Shown: positions 48,842 to 56,995 of the stretch, in pieces
Position numbering within the stretch: the first letter of the stretch is position 1
How the letters are laid out: every line of letters starts with the position of its first letter
Source: Clostridia bacterium
GTDB taxonomy: Bacteria > Bacillota > DSM-521 > Neomoorellales > Neomoorellaceae
Direction: 5' to 3'
Assembly (NCBI GenBank): GCA_030445865.1
Contig: JASUSV010000002.1
Coordinates: 62,001-126,000 of the forward strand
Length of the DNA: 64,000 nucleotides
Program-made: the position numbers and the translations under genes
Notes under the pieces: model-generated
What the model saw: the letters and a program-made list of their open reading frames with translations, nothing else
The model's database searches: none
What the model was told of the DNA's origin: nothing

Positions 48842-48905
48842 AAGGCATATACTTTGATGGAAAAAGATTAGGGGCGGGTGACATCAAAGTGTATGTCTTT
48901 TATTT
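48842..48905 (+). terminator. 18-bp hairpin at pnp/pdaB junction
   Basis: 48842-48859 pairs with 48882-48899 over 18 bp with two G-U wobbles, followed by TTTTATTT. It looks like the pnp terminator. However, its loop carries the ribosome site and its 3' arm the GTG start of pdaB, so it may also hinder pdaB translation. Confidence 0.65.
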
Positions 48906-49605
48906 GGGCCGGCGAAGGTTAAGAAGTATTGCATTTTTTTTGCTGGTTTTATTATTTGTTCTGGGTCTTGGCCTAAGCTTCACCCGGGCCCAATTAAACC
49001 CGGTACCGGTAATGAAAATCGAACCAATCTACCAGGGAAATCCCAATATAAAGGCGGTAGCCCTTACCTTCAACATTGATTGGGGTCAGGAATACTTGCC
49101 TAAGATTGAGGAAGCCTTGGCTAGCGCTGGGGTTAAGGCTACTTTTTTTATTACGGGACGTTGGGCGGAACAGTTTCCAGGAATGGTTAAGGAACTGGCC
49201 CTGGCCGGGCATGAGATCGGCAACCACGGTTTCAGCCATGCCCATGTTGACCAGTTGAGCCTGGAGGACAACAAACGGGAGATCGAAAGAGCTGAAAAAA
49301 TATTAAAGGAGCTAACCGGCATAAAGCCGAACCTTTATACACCTCCCTACGGTGAAAATAAACCGCACGTTGTGGCTGCGGCTGCCCAGCTCGGTTATAA
49401 AACCATTATGTGGACGGTTAATCCCGGCGACTGGATGCCTGAACGCAACGGCGCCGACATAATCCGCATTGTGAAGCAGAAAGCCCAAAATGGCGCAGTT
49501 ATACTCCTTCACCCTACGGAAAAGACGGCGGAAGTTCTACCGGAAATTATCCGCCTTCTGAAAGAAGAAGGATACGGTTTTAAAACGGTCACCGAAATAC
49601 TTTAA
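48889..49605 (+). CDS. pdaB: PdaB-type polysaccharide deacetylase
   Basis: A 238-residue NodB-fold protein. An N-terminal membrane anchor follows a short basic head (VFYLGRRRLRSIAFFLLVLL). The core starts KAVALTFNIDWGQEYLPKI, with TFFITGRW, GHEIGNHGFSHAHVDQLS (metal His residues) and LYTPPYGENK. The Asp-Asp pair of normal deacetylases is altered to Asn/Asp, as is common in the PdaB sporulation branch, so activity is uncertain. PdaB is needed for spore stability in B. subtilis. GTG start at 48889, matching the short cytoplasmic head of homologues. Confidence 0.85.
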   Translation: MYVFYLGRRRLRSIAFFLLVLLFVLGLGLSFTRAQLNPVPVMKIEPIYQGNPNIKAVALTFNIDWGQEYLPKIEEALASAGVKATFFITGRWAEQFPGMVKELALAGHEIGNHGFSHAHVDQLSLEDNKREIERAEKILKELTGIKPNLYTPPYGENKPHVVAAAAQLGYKTIMWTVNPGDWMPERNGADIIRIVKQKAQNGAVILLHPTEKTAEVLPEIIRLLKEEGYGFKTVTEIL

Positions 49606-49631
49606 GCTAACCTCTTTTTTATATGACCATG

Positions 49632-49684
49632 GCTTCCCGGATATAATAACTTTATACCTTTATATTCCGGGAGCGTGGTTTTTT
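49632..49684 (+). terminator. Hairpin plus T6 abutting the next start codon
   Basis: 49632-49646 pairs with 49660-49674 (CCCGGA/TCCGGG core, one bulge on each side), then GTGGTTTTTT runs straight into the ATG at 49685. It probably ends pdaB transcription. Confidence 0.65.
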
Positions 49685-50788
49685 ATGGCAAAATTTAAGT
49701 TGCCCTCCCTGCTTGCCGGCCTTTTTTTATCTTTGTTATTGCCGGCCGGGGAAATTAACGCTGCCGAGGCGCCTTATGTTTCGGCGCCTGCGGCTATAGT
49801 CATGGAGATGGCTACAGGCCAGGTGCTCTATGCTAAAAACCCCGATCTTAAACGACCCCCGGCAAGTACGACTAAAATCCTGACAGCTATCCTAGCCCTC
49901 GAGCTGAGCGACGAGCAAGAAATGGTAACCGTTAGCCGGCAAGCTGCCTATACCGAAGGCGCTTCCATTGGACTGGAGCCCGGCATTCAAATCAGCATTG
50001 GCGCCCTGGTAAGAGGGGCTTTAATATCTTCCGGCAACGACGCTACCGTAGCTATAGCCGAGCATCTGGCCGGCAGCCAGGAAAATTTCGCCCTGCTCAT
50101 GGACCGCAAAGCCTGCCTCTTGGGCGCTAAAAATTCCCATTTTGTTAATCCCAACGGCCTGCCGGCTCCTGATCACTACAGTACGGCGCGTGATCTGGCC
50201 TTGATGGCCGCCTACGCCATGCAGAACCCCGTCTTCAGGGCTATCGTAGCTACCAAAGAAACGATCATTATCGCTTCAGACGGTGCGCGCTATTTGGGCA
50301 ATACCAACAGGTTACTCTGGAGCTATCAAGGTGCCGATGGCGTTAAAACGGGTACTACCAATGCTGCCGGTCAATGCCTGGTGGCCTCGGCGACGCGCAA
50401 TGGCCGGCAGCTTTTGTCTGTGGTCTTGGGTAGTTACAACCGGTGGGAGGACAGCGCCAGATTACTCGATTACGGTTTCGAGCAATTTTATCTCGAGCAG
50501 ATAGATAGCGATAGTTCCTGGCAGGTTTACGTACCTAATGGGACAAAAAACCGGCTTTTAGTAAGACCGGACCGGACCCTTACTCTTTCCCTGCCGGTTG
50601 TTGTCAAGCCCGAAGTGGAAAGGCGTGTGTTTCTGCCTGCAAGCGTGCGGGCACCTATCAAAAGCGGTCAGATATTGGGTAAAATTTGCCTGTATTGCCG
50701 TGGACAAGAGCTAGCCTCCGTTCCCTTAGTTGCTGGCGAAACGGTAGAAGCCCGCTCTTTTTTAGGCCGCCTACGGCCCGCGTGGTAA
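49685..50788 (+). CDS. D-alanyl-D-alanine carboxypeptidase (DacF-like)
   Basis: A 367-residue S11 penicillin-binding protein. Signal peptide at about 1-27. The three active motifs are Ser61-Thr-Thr-Lys64 in PPASTTKILTA, SSGNDA and VKTGTT. The C-terminal domain (about 270-367) is beta-rich as in PBP5-type enzymes; no clear membrane anchor helix ends it. It trims the terminal D-Ala of the peptide stem. DacF of Bacillus acts on the spore cortex and the neighbouring pdaB supports a spore role, but a vegetative role is possible. No clear ribosome site: T6 precedes the ATG. Confidence 0.88.
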   Translation: MAKFKLPSLLAGLFLSLLLPAGEINAAEAPYVSAPAAIVMEMATGQVLYAKNPDLKRPPASTTKILTAILALELSDEQEMVTVSRQAAYTEGASIGLEPGIQISIGALVRGALISSGNDATVAIAEHLAGSQENFALLMDRKACLLGAKNSHFVNPNGLPAPDHYSTARDLALMAAYAMQNPVFRAIVATKETIIIASDGARYLGNTNRLLWSYQGADGVKTGTTNAAGQCLVASATRNGRQLLSVVLGSYNRWEDSARLLDYGFEQFYLEQIDSDSSWQVYVPNGTKNRLLVRPDRTLTLSLPVVVKPEVERRVFLPASVRAPIKSGQILGKICLYCRGQELASVPLVAGETVEARSFLGRLRPAW

Positions 50789-50866
50789 ATAAATTTTAAA
50801 AAGGGAGAGGAATTACCTTTGCTGGGGCGAAATAAGTAAAAAGTAAACCAGTTTGAGGAGGAAATT

Positions 50867-52132
50867 ATGTACCGAAAAGCCAAGTTAGATAACGGCATAC
50901 GCGTGGTTTACGAGGCCATGCCTTACGTCCATTCTGTAGCTTTGGGGATTTGGGTACGCACCGGTTCGCGGGATGAAACGGAGAAGAACCACGGCATTTC
51001 TCATTTTATTGAGCACCTTTTATTTAAAGGCACGGCGAAGCGTACGGCTAAGCAAATTGCCGAAGAGATAGAAGCGGTTGGTGGCGTTTTAAACGCTTTT
51101 ACCACTAAAGAATATACCTGTTTTTACGCCCGCGTGCTTGCCGAGCACTTAGATCTGGCCATCGATATTTTAAGCGATATGCTTTTTAACTCCCTCTTTA
51201 CCGAAGAGGATATCGAGCGGGAAAAGAACGTAATCCTGGAAGAAATAAGAATGTATGAAGATTCTCCTGATGAATTGGTTCACGATCTCTTCGCTCAGAC
51301 CATCTGGCCCGGCCACCCGCTGGGGCGGGCGATCCTGGGTACCTATACTTCGGTGGCAGGGCTTCAACGGGAAGATATTTTAAATTATTATCAAAAACAA
51401 TATAATGCCTCCAACCTCGTACTGGCGGTTGCCGGCAAAATAGAAGAGAATGAAGTATTGGATAAACTGGCTACGGCTTTCGGTCAAAGGCGACTCCCGG
51501 GGGAGGTCTCGATCCATGTGCCGCCTGTGGAGCGGGCGGCCGTAAATAACGCCGTTAAGGATACGGAACAGGTACAGATATGCCTGGGCACTCCGGGGTT
51601 AAGCCAGGAAGATTCCCAGGCTTACACCATGCAGGTGCTCAACAGTATTTTGGGCGGCGGCGTAAGCTCGCGCCTTTTCCAGGATATCAGGGAAGAAAAG
51701 GGTTTGGCCTATGCGATCTATTCTTATCATACCTCCTACAGCGATACCGGGCTCTTTACTATTTACGCCGGCACCAGCCCGGCCAACTGCCGGGAAGTTA
51801 TTTCTTCCATTCTTAATCAAATCAGGTTGCTGAAAACAAATGGTATTACAGAAAGGGAACTGCAGCGCACCAAGGACCAGATCCGAGGCAACCTTTTATT
51901 GGGTATGGAAAACGTCAGCCAGAGAATGAGCCGCCTAGGCAAAACGGAACTATGCTTTAACCGCGTTATTACTGCCGAAGAAGTTATCGAAAATATTAAG
52001 CGCGTGAAAGTAGAGGATGTCAAACTCCTAGCCGAGCAATTATATAAGGGCGAAAATTTTGCCCTGGCCACCTTGGGCCCACAAAAAGAAGAAATAGATT
52101 TGGACGCGCTGCTGGCCGATGCGGGTCTTTAA
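50867..52132 (+). CDS. ymxG: M16 family zinc peptidase (YmxG/processing-peptidase-like)
   Basis: A 421-residue pitrilysin-family peptidase. The inverted zinc motif HxxEH is His46-Phe-Ile-Glu49-His50 in GISHFIEHLLFKGT, with the distal Glu in NVILEEIRMYEDSPDEL. The second half has LGGGVSSRLFQDIREEKGLAY, the substrate-binding signature. This gene typically follows pnp and deacetylase genes in Firmicutes. Substrate unknown. ATG behind GAGGAGGAAATT. Confidence 0.92.
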   Translation: MYRKAKLDNGIRVVYEAMPYVHSVALGIWVRTGSRDETEKNHGISHFIEHLLFKGTAKRTAKQIAEEIEAVGGVLNAFTTKEYTCFYARVLAEHLDLAIDILSDMLFNSLFTEEDIEREKNVILEEIRMYEDSPDELVHDLFAQTIWPGHPLGRAILGTYTSVAGLQREDILNYYQKQYNASNLVLAVAGKIEENEVLDKLATAFGQRRLPGEVSIHVPPVERAAVNNAVKDTEQVQICLGTPGLSQEDSQAYTMQVLNSILGGGVSSRLFQDIREEKGLAYAIYSYHTSYSDTGLFTIYAGTSPANCREVISSILNQIRLLKTNGITERELQRTKDQIRGNLLLGMENVSQRMSRLGKTELCFNRVITAEEVIENIKRVKVEDVKLLAEQLYKGENFALATLGPQKEEIDLDALLADAGL

Positions 52133-52147
52133 TGCAAGGTGATTTAG

Positions 52148-52513
52148 ATGGATAAATTGGAACATATTTTTGAATTGCAGGCGGCCTTTGATGGTGAACT
52201 GGCCCGGCGGCGCCGTTTGCCGGAGCTTGATGTAAATACCTGGGTGCAAAAAGAGGTTCTGGCTATTGTGGCCGAGTTGGGAGAATTGCTGGAAGAAGTT
52301 AATTATAAATGGTGGAAAGATCCCCATGAAATAAATTTAGAGGCTATAAAAGACGAACTGGTAGATATTTTGCACTTTCTTATAAGCATCTGCTTGAAAC
52401 TGGGCATTAACGCTGAAGATTTGTACCGCGCTTACTGTCAAAAAAATGCCGAAAATTTTCGCCGCCAGGACGGCACCTCCTCTAAGCCGGGTTACAGGTC
52501 GCCGAAAAAATAA
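52148..52513 (+). CDS. Dimeric dUTPase-like (all-alpha NTP-PPase)
   Basis: A 121-residue all-alpha pyrophosphohydrolase. The first metal motif is EVLAIVAELGELLEEVNYKWWK (E-x-x-E), the second KDELVDILHFLISI (E-x-x-D). This matches the dUTPase_2 family, which hydrolyses dUTP to dUMP. ATG with AAGGTGATTTAG upstream, 15 bp after the peptidase gene. Confidence 0.85.
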   Translation: MDKLEHIFELQAAFDGELARRRRLPELDVNTWVQKEVLAIVAELGELLEEVNYKWWKDPHEINLEAIKDELVDILHFLISICLKLGINAEDLYRAYCQKNAENFRRQDGTSSKPGYRSPKK

Positions 52514-52524
52514 CATCATATCCT

Positions 52525-52560
52525 GGCCACGTCCCTCATAAGTTTTAGAGGGAGGTGGCT
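52525..52560 (+). promoter_or_regulatory. Hairpin sequestering a ribosome site
   Basis: GGCCACGTCCCTC (52525-52537 region) pairs with GAGGGAGGTGGC (52548-52559) around a 10-nt loop, with one G-G mismatch. The 3' arm is the ribosome site (GGGAGG) of the membrane protein that follows. No T-run follows, so this is more likely translational control than a terminator. Confidence 0.55.
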
Positions 52561-52563
52561 GAA

Positions 52564-52887
52564 GTGGTAGGGTATTTTATTCTCCTTATAATTTTTGTCC
52601 TGCTGGTTTATGGGGCTATAAGGGTTAAGATGCAAATTTGGCGAGAAAACGGGGAATTTCCGGTGGAACCCAAACCGAGCCCGGCCTCGCAGGCTCTGGC
52701 CGAGCTGGCGGCCATCGCAGGCGGTATTTACGTCAGCCTGGTTCTGTTAACGGCTTTTCTAAAGATTCCGGTGCCGGAAAAAGTAATTATTGCCGGCATG
52801 GAGCTGGACCCGCTGGCGCTAATAGCCGTGATTATAGCTATTATCCAGCCCTACCTGGCTCGCGCCTGGCGGAGCGCCCGCCTCTAA
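52564..52887 (+). CDS. Small membrane protein, unknown
   Basis: A 107-residue protein with three hydrophobic segments: residues 3-20, about 50-70 (IAGGIYVSLVLLTAFL) and about 78-97 (LDPLALIAVIIAIIQPYLARAW). Charged residues lie between the first and second. No family recognised. The GTG at 52564 is chosen because GGAGG lies 8 nt before it; the frame is open from another GTG at 52555. Its ribosome site is buried in a hairpin. The lysine riboswitch promoter starts just after it. Confidence 0.75.
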   Translation: MVGYFILLIIFVLLVYGAIRVKMQIWRENGEFPVEPKPSPASQALAELAAIAGGIYVSLVLLTAFLKIPVPEKVIIAGMELDPLALIAVIIAIIQPYLARAWRSARL

Positions 52888-52894
52888 AACCTAT

Positions 52895-52923
52895 TTGACA
52901 GCAAGCCTTAATTATGTTAGCAT
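52895..52923 (+). promoter_or_regulatory. Promoter of the lysine riboswitch operon
   Basis: A perfect TTGACA (52895-52900) is 17 bp from TAGCAT (52918-52923). Transcription would start near 52930, just before the aptamer. Confidence 0.78.
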
Positions 52924-52949
52924 GTAGGCGAAAACTAAATAAGCCTCAT

Positions 52950-53105
52950 CAGATGGTGGGGTAGAGGTGCAGCCCGGCATTAGTAATCCTGGGGAGCTAG
53001 GGGAAGCTGGGAACCAGGATGAAAGGGCCGGCTGCCGAAGTAAGGCGCTTCCCCTGGGCGCTTTGCTGGGCCGGGGCTGAAAAAGTTCCGGACTGTCACG
53101 GTTTT
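52950..53105 (+). promoter_or_regulatory. Lysine riboswitch (L box)
   Basis: Conserved L-box blocks occur in order: GGGTAGAGGTGC, ATTAGTA, GGGGAAGCTGGG, GGCTGCCGAAGTAAGGCGC, then CTGGGCCGGGGCTGAA and GTTCCGGACTGTCACGG. The closing CAC pairs with the opening GTG (P1). Lysine binding in this class leads to termination, here at 53161-53201. The last arm of P1 can also pair with AACCGTG further on (53093-53130 region), which would serve as the alternative fold. The operon it governs makes lysine, diaminopimelate and dipicolinate. Confidence 0.92.
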
Positions 53106-53160
53106 TATTTTAATTTGGAACCGTGGAGCGCTACCCGAGTATTCTTGTATTGTTTCAGGA

Positions 53161-53201
53161 GGATGCCGGGACAAGAAAGCTCAGGGCATCCTTTTATTTT
53201 T
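53161..53201 (+). terminator. Terminator of the lysine riboswitch
   Basis: GGATGCC (53161-53167) and GGCATCC (53185-53191) pair, followed by TTTTATTTTT, 24 bp before dapB. Confidence 0.88.
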
Positions 53202-53225
53202 AAAAATGTTCATGAGGTGAAAGGC

Positions 53226-54032
53226 GTGGAAAACAAGATACGCGTAATAATTACCGGTGCGGCCGGGCGCATGGGAAGGGAAATGTCGAAAGGGTTATTG
53301 CAGTCGCCCGGGGTAGAAGTGGTGGGTGCGGTAGATAGGGTAGGCCTGGGCCAGGACATCGGTACCTTAAACGGCCTGCCGGCGTTAGGTATAGCTATAA
53401 GCGACAACTTGGAAGAGGTCATAAATAAAGCGCGGCCCCGGGTAATGGTTGATTTTACGGTGGCGGAAGCCGCTTACCATAACGCCAGGATAGCCATTAA
53501 TCATGGCGTTTCCCCGGTCATCGGTACAACCGGTATGGACCGTTCCCAGATTGATGAATTGCATATTTTGTGCGAGGAAAAGCAAATTGGAGCGGTAATA
53601 GCCCCTAACTTTGCCCTTGGAGCTGTTCTTATGATGTTGTTTGCCCGCCAGGCGGCGCGTTTTTTGCCCCAGGTTGAAGTTATCGAAATTCATCATGACG
53701 GTAAATTAGATGCGCCATCCGGGACGGCTCTTAAAACCATAGACATGATAGCCGATGCCAGGCCGGATACCCCTCAGCCCTCCAGAATCGAGCAAGAGAA
53801 AGCGCCTGGGTCTCGCGGCGGCTGTTACCGGGATGTGCGCGTACATAGCCTGCGGCTCCCCGGGGCTGTAGCTCACCAGGAAGTAATTTTTGGCGGGTTG
53901 GGGCAATTGTTAACTATCCGCCATGATACTACCAGCCGCGAGGCTTTTTTACCGGGAGTGCTGCTGGCTATTGAAAAGGTGATTAACCTCAAGGGGGTGG
54001 TCTTCGGCCTGGAAAACCTTCTAGATTTGTAG
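53226..54032 (+). CDS. dapB: 4-hydroxy-tetrahydrodipicolinate reductase
   Basis: A 268-residue DapB making tetrahydrodipicolinate. NAD(P)H is bound by VIITGAAGRMGREMSKGL; the catalytic segment is EVIEIHHDGKLDAPSGTA, with its His pair and Lys. GTG at 53226 behind GAGGTGAAAGG; the open frame upstream runs through the riboswitch and is not coding. The substrate is also the branch point to dipicolinate, made by the next two genes. Confidence 0.95.
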   Translation: MENKIRVIITGAAGRMGREMSKGLLQSPGVEVVGAVDRVGLGQDIGTLNGLPALGIAISDNLEEVINKARPRVMVDFTVAEAAYHNARIAINHGVSPVIGTTGMDRSQIDELHILCEEKQIGAVIAPNFALGAVLMMLFARQAARFLPQVEVIEIHHDGKLDAPSGTALKTIDMIADARPDTPQPSRIEQEKAPGSRGGCYRDVRVHSLRLPGAVAHQEVIFGGLGQLLTIRHDTTSREAFLPGVLLAIEKVINLKGVVFGLENLLDL

Positions 54033-54117
54033 CCTTTTCTTAACGCACCTCCTTTCCCCGCGGGACATATTATACAAGTAGCCGAGGGGCAAAAGTTACA
54101 AGGAGGAGCGTCCTGGC

Positions 54118-55011
54118 ATGGGCGGGTTACTGGCTGGAGTTAAAATTGCGGTGCTGGGCGGCGACGCCCGTGAACTGGTGCTCATTCCGGAATTAGTGCA
54201 ACTGGGAGCAGAGGTAAGAGTGGTAGGTTATCCACCCCGGCCGGAATTGAGCGGCTGCACGGTAGGACAATCTCCCCAGGAATTAGTGCGCGAAGCCGAG
54301 GTGATAATCTTGCCGGTGCCCGGGGTGGACGCTGCCGGCCTAATCCGGGCACCCTACGCCGATGGTCAGCTTATTTTCGATGAAGAGCTTGCCGCCGCCA
54401 TTTCCGCCGGCGCCCTGGTGCTGGTGGGTACGGCCCGGCCCTGGCTCAAGGAACAGGCCCGGAAGAATGGCTGGAGATTGATTGAGACCGCCGATCTCGA
54501 TGAAATGGCCATCCTTAACTCGATCCCGACCGCCGAAGGCGCCATCATGCTGGCCATGCAGGAGTTACCCTTTACCATCCACGGCAGCAATTCCTTTGTT
54601 CTCGGGTTGGGGCGGGTAGGTTTTACGCTTGCCTGCATGCTTGCCGGCTTGGGCGGCAGGGTAACGGTGGTGGACCGGGGGGCGGCCGACCGGGCGCGGG
54701 CTTATTGTCAGGGGTGGCGGGCGGTAGATTTCGCTGAACTTCCCGGTGTTATTGGGGAAGCGGAGATAATTTTTAATACCGTTCCGGCTATGGTGCTTAC
54801 GGCTGAGCTTTTAACCCTCACCAGGCCCGACTGTTTCATTATCGACCTCGCTTTGGCTCCAGGCGGCACCGATTTTGAGGCGGCCCGGAATCTCGGCAGG
54901 CGCGCCCTGCTGGCGCCAGGACTACCGGGAAAGGTTGCACCTAAAACCGCAGGCCAGATCCTGGCCCGTATTTACCCCCGGCTCATATGTGAACACCTGG
55001 GACGCTCCTGA
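54118..55011 (+). CDS. dpaA: Dipicolinate synthase subunit A
   Basis: A 297-residue SpoVFA-type dehydrogenase. The N-terminal IAVLGGDARELVLIPELVQLGAEV is a Rossmann-like start. A second nucleotide-binding segment, SFVLGLGRVGFTLACMLAGLGG, lies at about 160-185. With DpaB it oxidises (hydroxy)tetrahydrodipicolinate to dipicolinic acid, the calcium chelator of the spore core. AAGGAGGAGCG precedes the ATG. Confidence 0.94.
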   Translation: MGGLLAGVKIAVLGGDARELVLIPELVQLGAEVRVVGYPPRPELSGCTVGQSPQELVREAEVIILPVPGVDAAGLIRAPYADGQLIFDEELAAAISAGALVLVGTARPWLKEQARKNGWRLIETADLDEMAILNSIPTAEGAIMLAMQELPFTIHGSNSFVLGLGRVGFTLACMLAGLGGRVTVVDRGAADRARAYCQGWRAVDFAELPGVIGEAEIIFNTVPAMVLTAELLTLTRPDCFIIDLALAPGGTDFEAARNLGRRALLAPGLPGKVAPKTAGQILARIYPRLICEHLGRS

Positions 55012-55035
55012 CTTTGTGGCGGAGGTGCATGAGCC

Positions 55036-55650
55036 GTGTCGCTGGCGAGCAAGAGGGTAGGTTTTGCCCTTACGGGTTCTTTTTGCACGCTGGAAAAAAT
55101 TTTGCCGGAAGTAAAAAAGTTGGTAGATGCCGGAGCCGAAGTTTATCCCCTAATTTCTTTTGCGGTTAAAAAGATCGATACGCGCTTTGGAACAGCCCAG
55201 TTTTGGCGTGCGGAACTGGAAAAGATTTGCGGGCGCCCGGTAATCGCCTCTATTGAAGAGGCCGAGCCCATCGGACCTAAGAAGCTCTTTGATATTATGG
55301 TGGTAGCGCCATGCACCGGTAATACCATTGCTAAATTAGCTAACGGCATTACAGATTCACCCGTTTTAATGGGTATTAAGGCCCATTTACGCAATCAGCG
55401 GCCTGTCGTCTTGGCGATTTCTACTAACGATGGCCTGGGCATGAATGCCAAGAATATCGGCCTTCTGTTGAACACCAAAAATATTTACCTGGTTCCTTTT
55501 GGCCAGGATGATCCTTTTGGTAAAACCAATTCCTTAGTGGCGGATATGAGTTTAATTTTAGACACCGTTAAAGGCGCCCTGGAAGGCAGGCAACTGCAAC
55601 CTGTTTTAGTCCCGCACGTTTCCTGCACCTGTGCGTCAGGGAGTACCTAA
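55036..55650 (+). CDS. dpaB: Dipicolinate synthase subunit B
   Basis: A 204-residue flavoprotein-fold subunit (SpoVFB). VGFALTGSFCTLEKILPEV and VVAPCTGNTIAKLANGITDSPVLMG are the family signature, with the latter the flavin-loop equivalent. GTG start at 55036, with GGCGGAGGTG 8 nt upstream. Forms dipicolinate synthase with DpaA. Confidence 0.94.
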   Translation: MSLASKRVGFALTGSFCTLEKILPEVKKLVDAGAEVYPLISFAVKKIDTRFGTAQFWRAELEKICGRPVIASIEEAEPIGPKKLFDIMVVAPCTGNTIAKLANGITDSPVLMGIKAHLRNQRPVVLAISTNDGLGMNAKNIGLLLNTKNIYLVPFGQDDPFGKTNSLVADMSLILDTVKGALEGRQLQPVLVPHVSCTCASGST

Positions 55651-55675
55651 GTAAAACGGAGGTAATGAAGATCTA

Positions 55676-56683
55676 ATGCGTAAGTTGCGTGTAGCGGTAG
55701 TAGGTACAGGGGCCGTAGGTCAGACCATCCTGGAAGTCCTGGCCGAGCGCGATTTCCCGGTAGGCCACCTGCGGCTCCTGGCAACCAGTCGTTCAGCAGG
55801 TAAGACGGTAGAGTTTAAGGGCAAGGCTTATACCATAGAGGAAACTACGCCGGAAGCCTTTGAGGGGGTAGATCTGGCCCTTTTTGCCGGCGGCGAGGCC
55901 AGCAAAATTTTCGCCCGTGAGGCCGTCAAGCGTGGAGCCGTAGTGATCGATAACAGCAGCACTTTCCGTATGGATCCTGATGTGCCGCTGGTTGTTCCGG
56001 AAGTTAATCCCGAGGATGTAACCTGGCACAAAGGCATTATCGCCAACCCCAATTGTTCCACTATTCAAATGGTGGTAGTTTTAAAGCCCCTCCACGATGT
56101 GGCCCGCATTAAGAGAGTGGTCGTGGCCACCTATCAGGCGGTTTCCGGCGCCGGCCTGGAAGCGATTGAAGAATTGAAGTTGCAGAGCAAGCAGGTGCTG
56201 GAAGGTGAGGCAATAAGCTCGAAAGTTTTTCCTCACCAGATCGCCTTCAACGCCCTTCCCCATATAGATGTCTTTTTAGACAACGGCTATAGCAAAGAAG
56301 AAATGAAAATGGTTAACGAAACAAAAAAAATTATGGGCGACGCCGGTATAGCCGTTACGGCTACTACTGTTAGAGTACCGGTGCTTAACTGTCATTCCGA
56401 AGCCGTCAACATCGAGACGGAGAAGAAGCTTACTGCCGCCGAAGCTCGCCGGATTTTAGAAAAGGCGCCGGGCGTGGTGGTGCAGGACGATCTGGCGCGG
56501 AACCTATACCCGTTAGCCAGCAATTGTTCGGGCCGTGACGAAGTCTTTGTGGGGCGCATCCGCGAAGACGTAACTATAGCCAACGGCCTGAATCTATGGA
56601 TAGTGGCCGATAATCTGCGCAAGGGAGCGGCTACTAACGCCGTTCAGATCGCCGAATTGTTGCTGCAAAAAGGGCTATTGTAA
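55676..56683 (+). CDS. asd: Aspartate-semialdehyde dehydrogenase
   Basis: A 335-residue Asd, second step of the aspartate family pathway. VAVVGTGAVGQTILEVL binds NADP. The catalytic Cys is in ANPNCSTIQMV, and the catalytic His in VRVPVLNCHSEAV. Its TAA stop lies inside the left direct repeat of mobile-looking element copy 2. Confidence 0.96.
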   Translation: MRKLRVAVVGTGAVGQTILEVLAERDFPVGHLRLLATSRSAGKTVEFKGKAYTIEETTPEAFEGVDLALFAGGEASKIFAREAVKRGAVVIDNSSTFRMDPDVPLVVPEVNPEDVTWHKGIIANPNCSTIQMVVVLKPLHDVARIKRVVVATYQAVSGAGLEAIEELKLQSKQVLEGEAISSKVFPHQIAFNALPHIDVFLDNGYSKEEMKMVNETKKIMGDAGIAVTATTVRVPVLNCHSEAVNIETEKKLTAAEARRILEKAPGVVVQDDLARNLYPLASNCSGRDEVFVGRIREDVTIANGLNLWIVADNLRKGAATNAVQIAELLLQKGLL

Positions 56684-56686
56684 GGT

Positions 56687-56995
56687 GGTCCTTCCGAAAC
56701 TACCCTGAAAATAACTCTTTGCCATTTTCATCCTCTGCTGGTGCCGCGTTAGCGGCATGGGGATCTAATATGAAAATGCCGGAGTGCCGGCGGCGGGCGG
56801 GAGTAAAAAGGCTGAGCGCTTCGGTTGGCGAAAAACCGGGCCCGGAGGCGGGGCCGAAGGCATGGAGGTCCAAGGCCGGAATTTCGCTTGGCTGGAAACC
56901 CCGCCTTAAGGCACGTGAGGGAGCCATATGGATCGCAAGCGAGCCCTTGAGCGCGAGCGACACCAATCCGGCGTGGGTACTGTTTCGGAAGCATC
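56687..56995 (+). mobile_element. MITE-like structured element, copy 2
   Basis: A 309-bp relative of 42321-42566, in the same orientation, between asd and lysC. Ends GGTCCTTCCGAAAC and GTTTCGGAAGCATC match copy 1. The flanks TGTAAGGT (56679-56686) and TGTAAGCC (56996-57003) share six bases, a partly decayed target duplication holding the asd stop codon. The 30-nt identical block is at 56796-56825. It has about 60 extra nt near the left end, which include a TGCCGC-GTTA-GCGGCA hairpin. A helix is kept by compensation (GGGCC/GGTCC here, GAGCC/GGCTC in copy 1). No protein is convincingly encoded. Confidence 0.75.

Noticed and set aside
53019-53225. Longer N-terminus for DapB
   Set aside because: The open frame runs through the lysine riboswitch and its terminator; DapB homology begins after the GTG at 53226.
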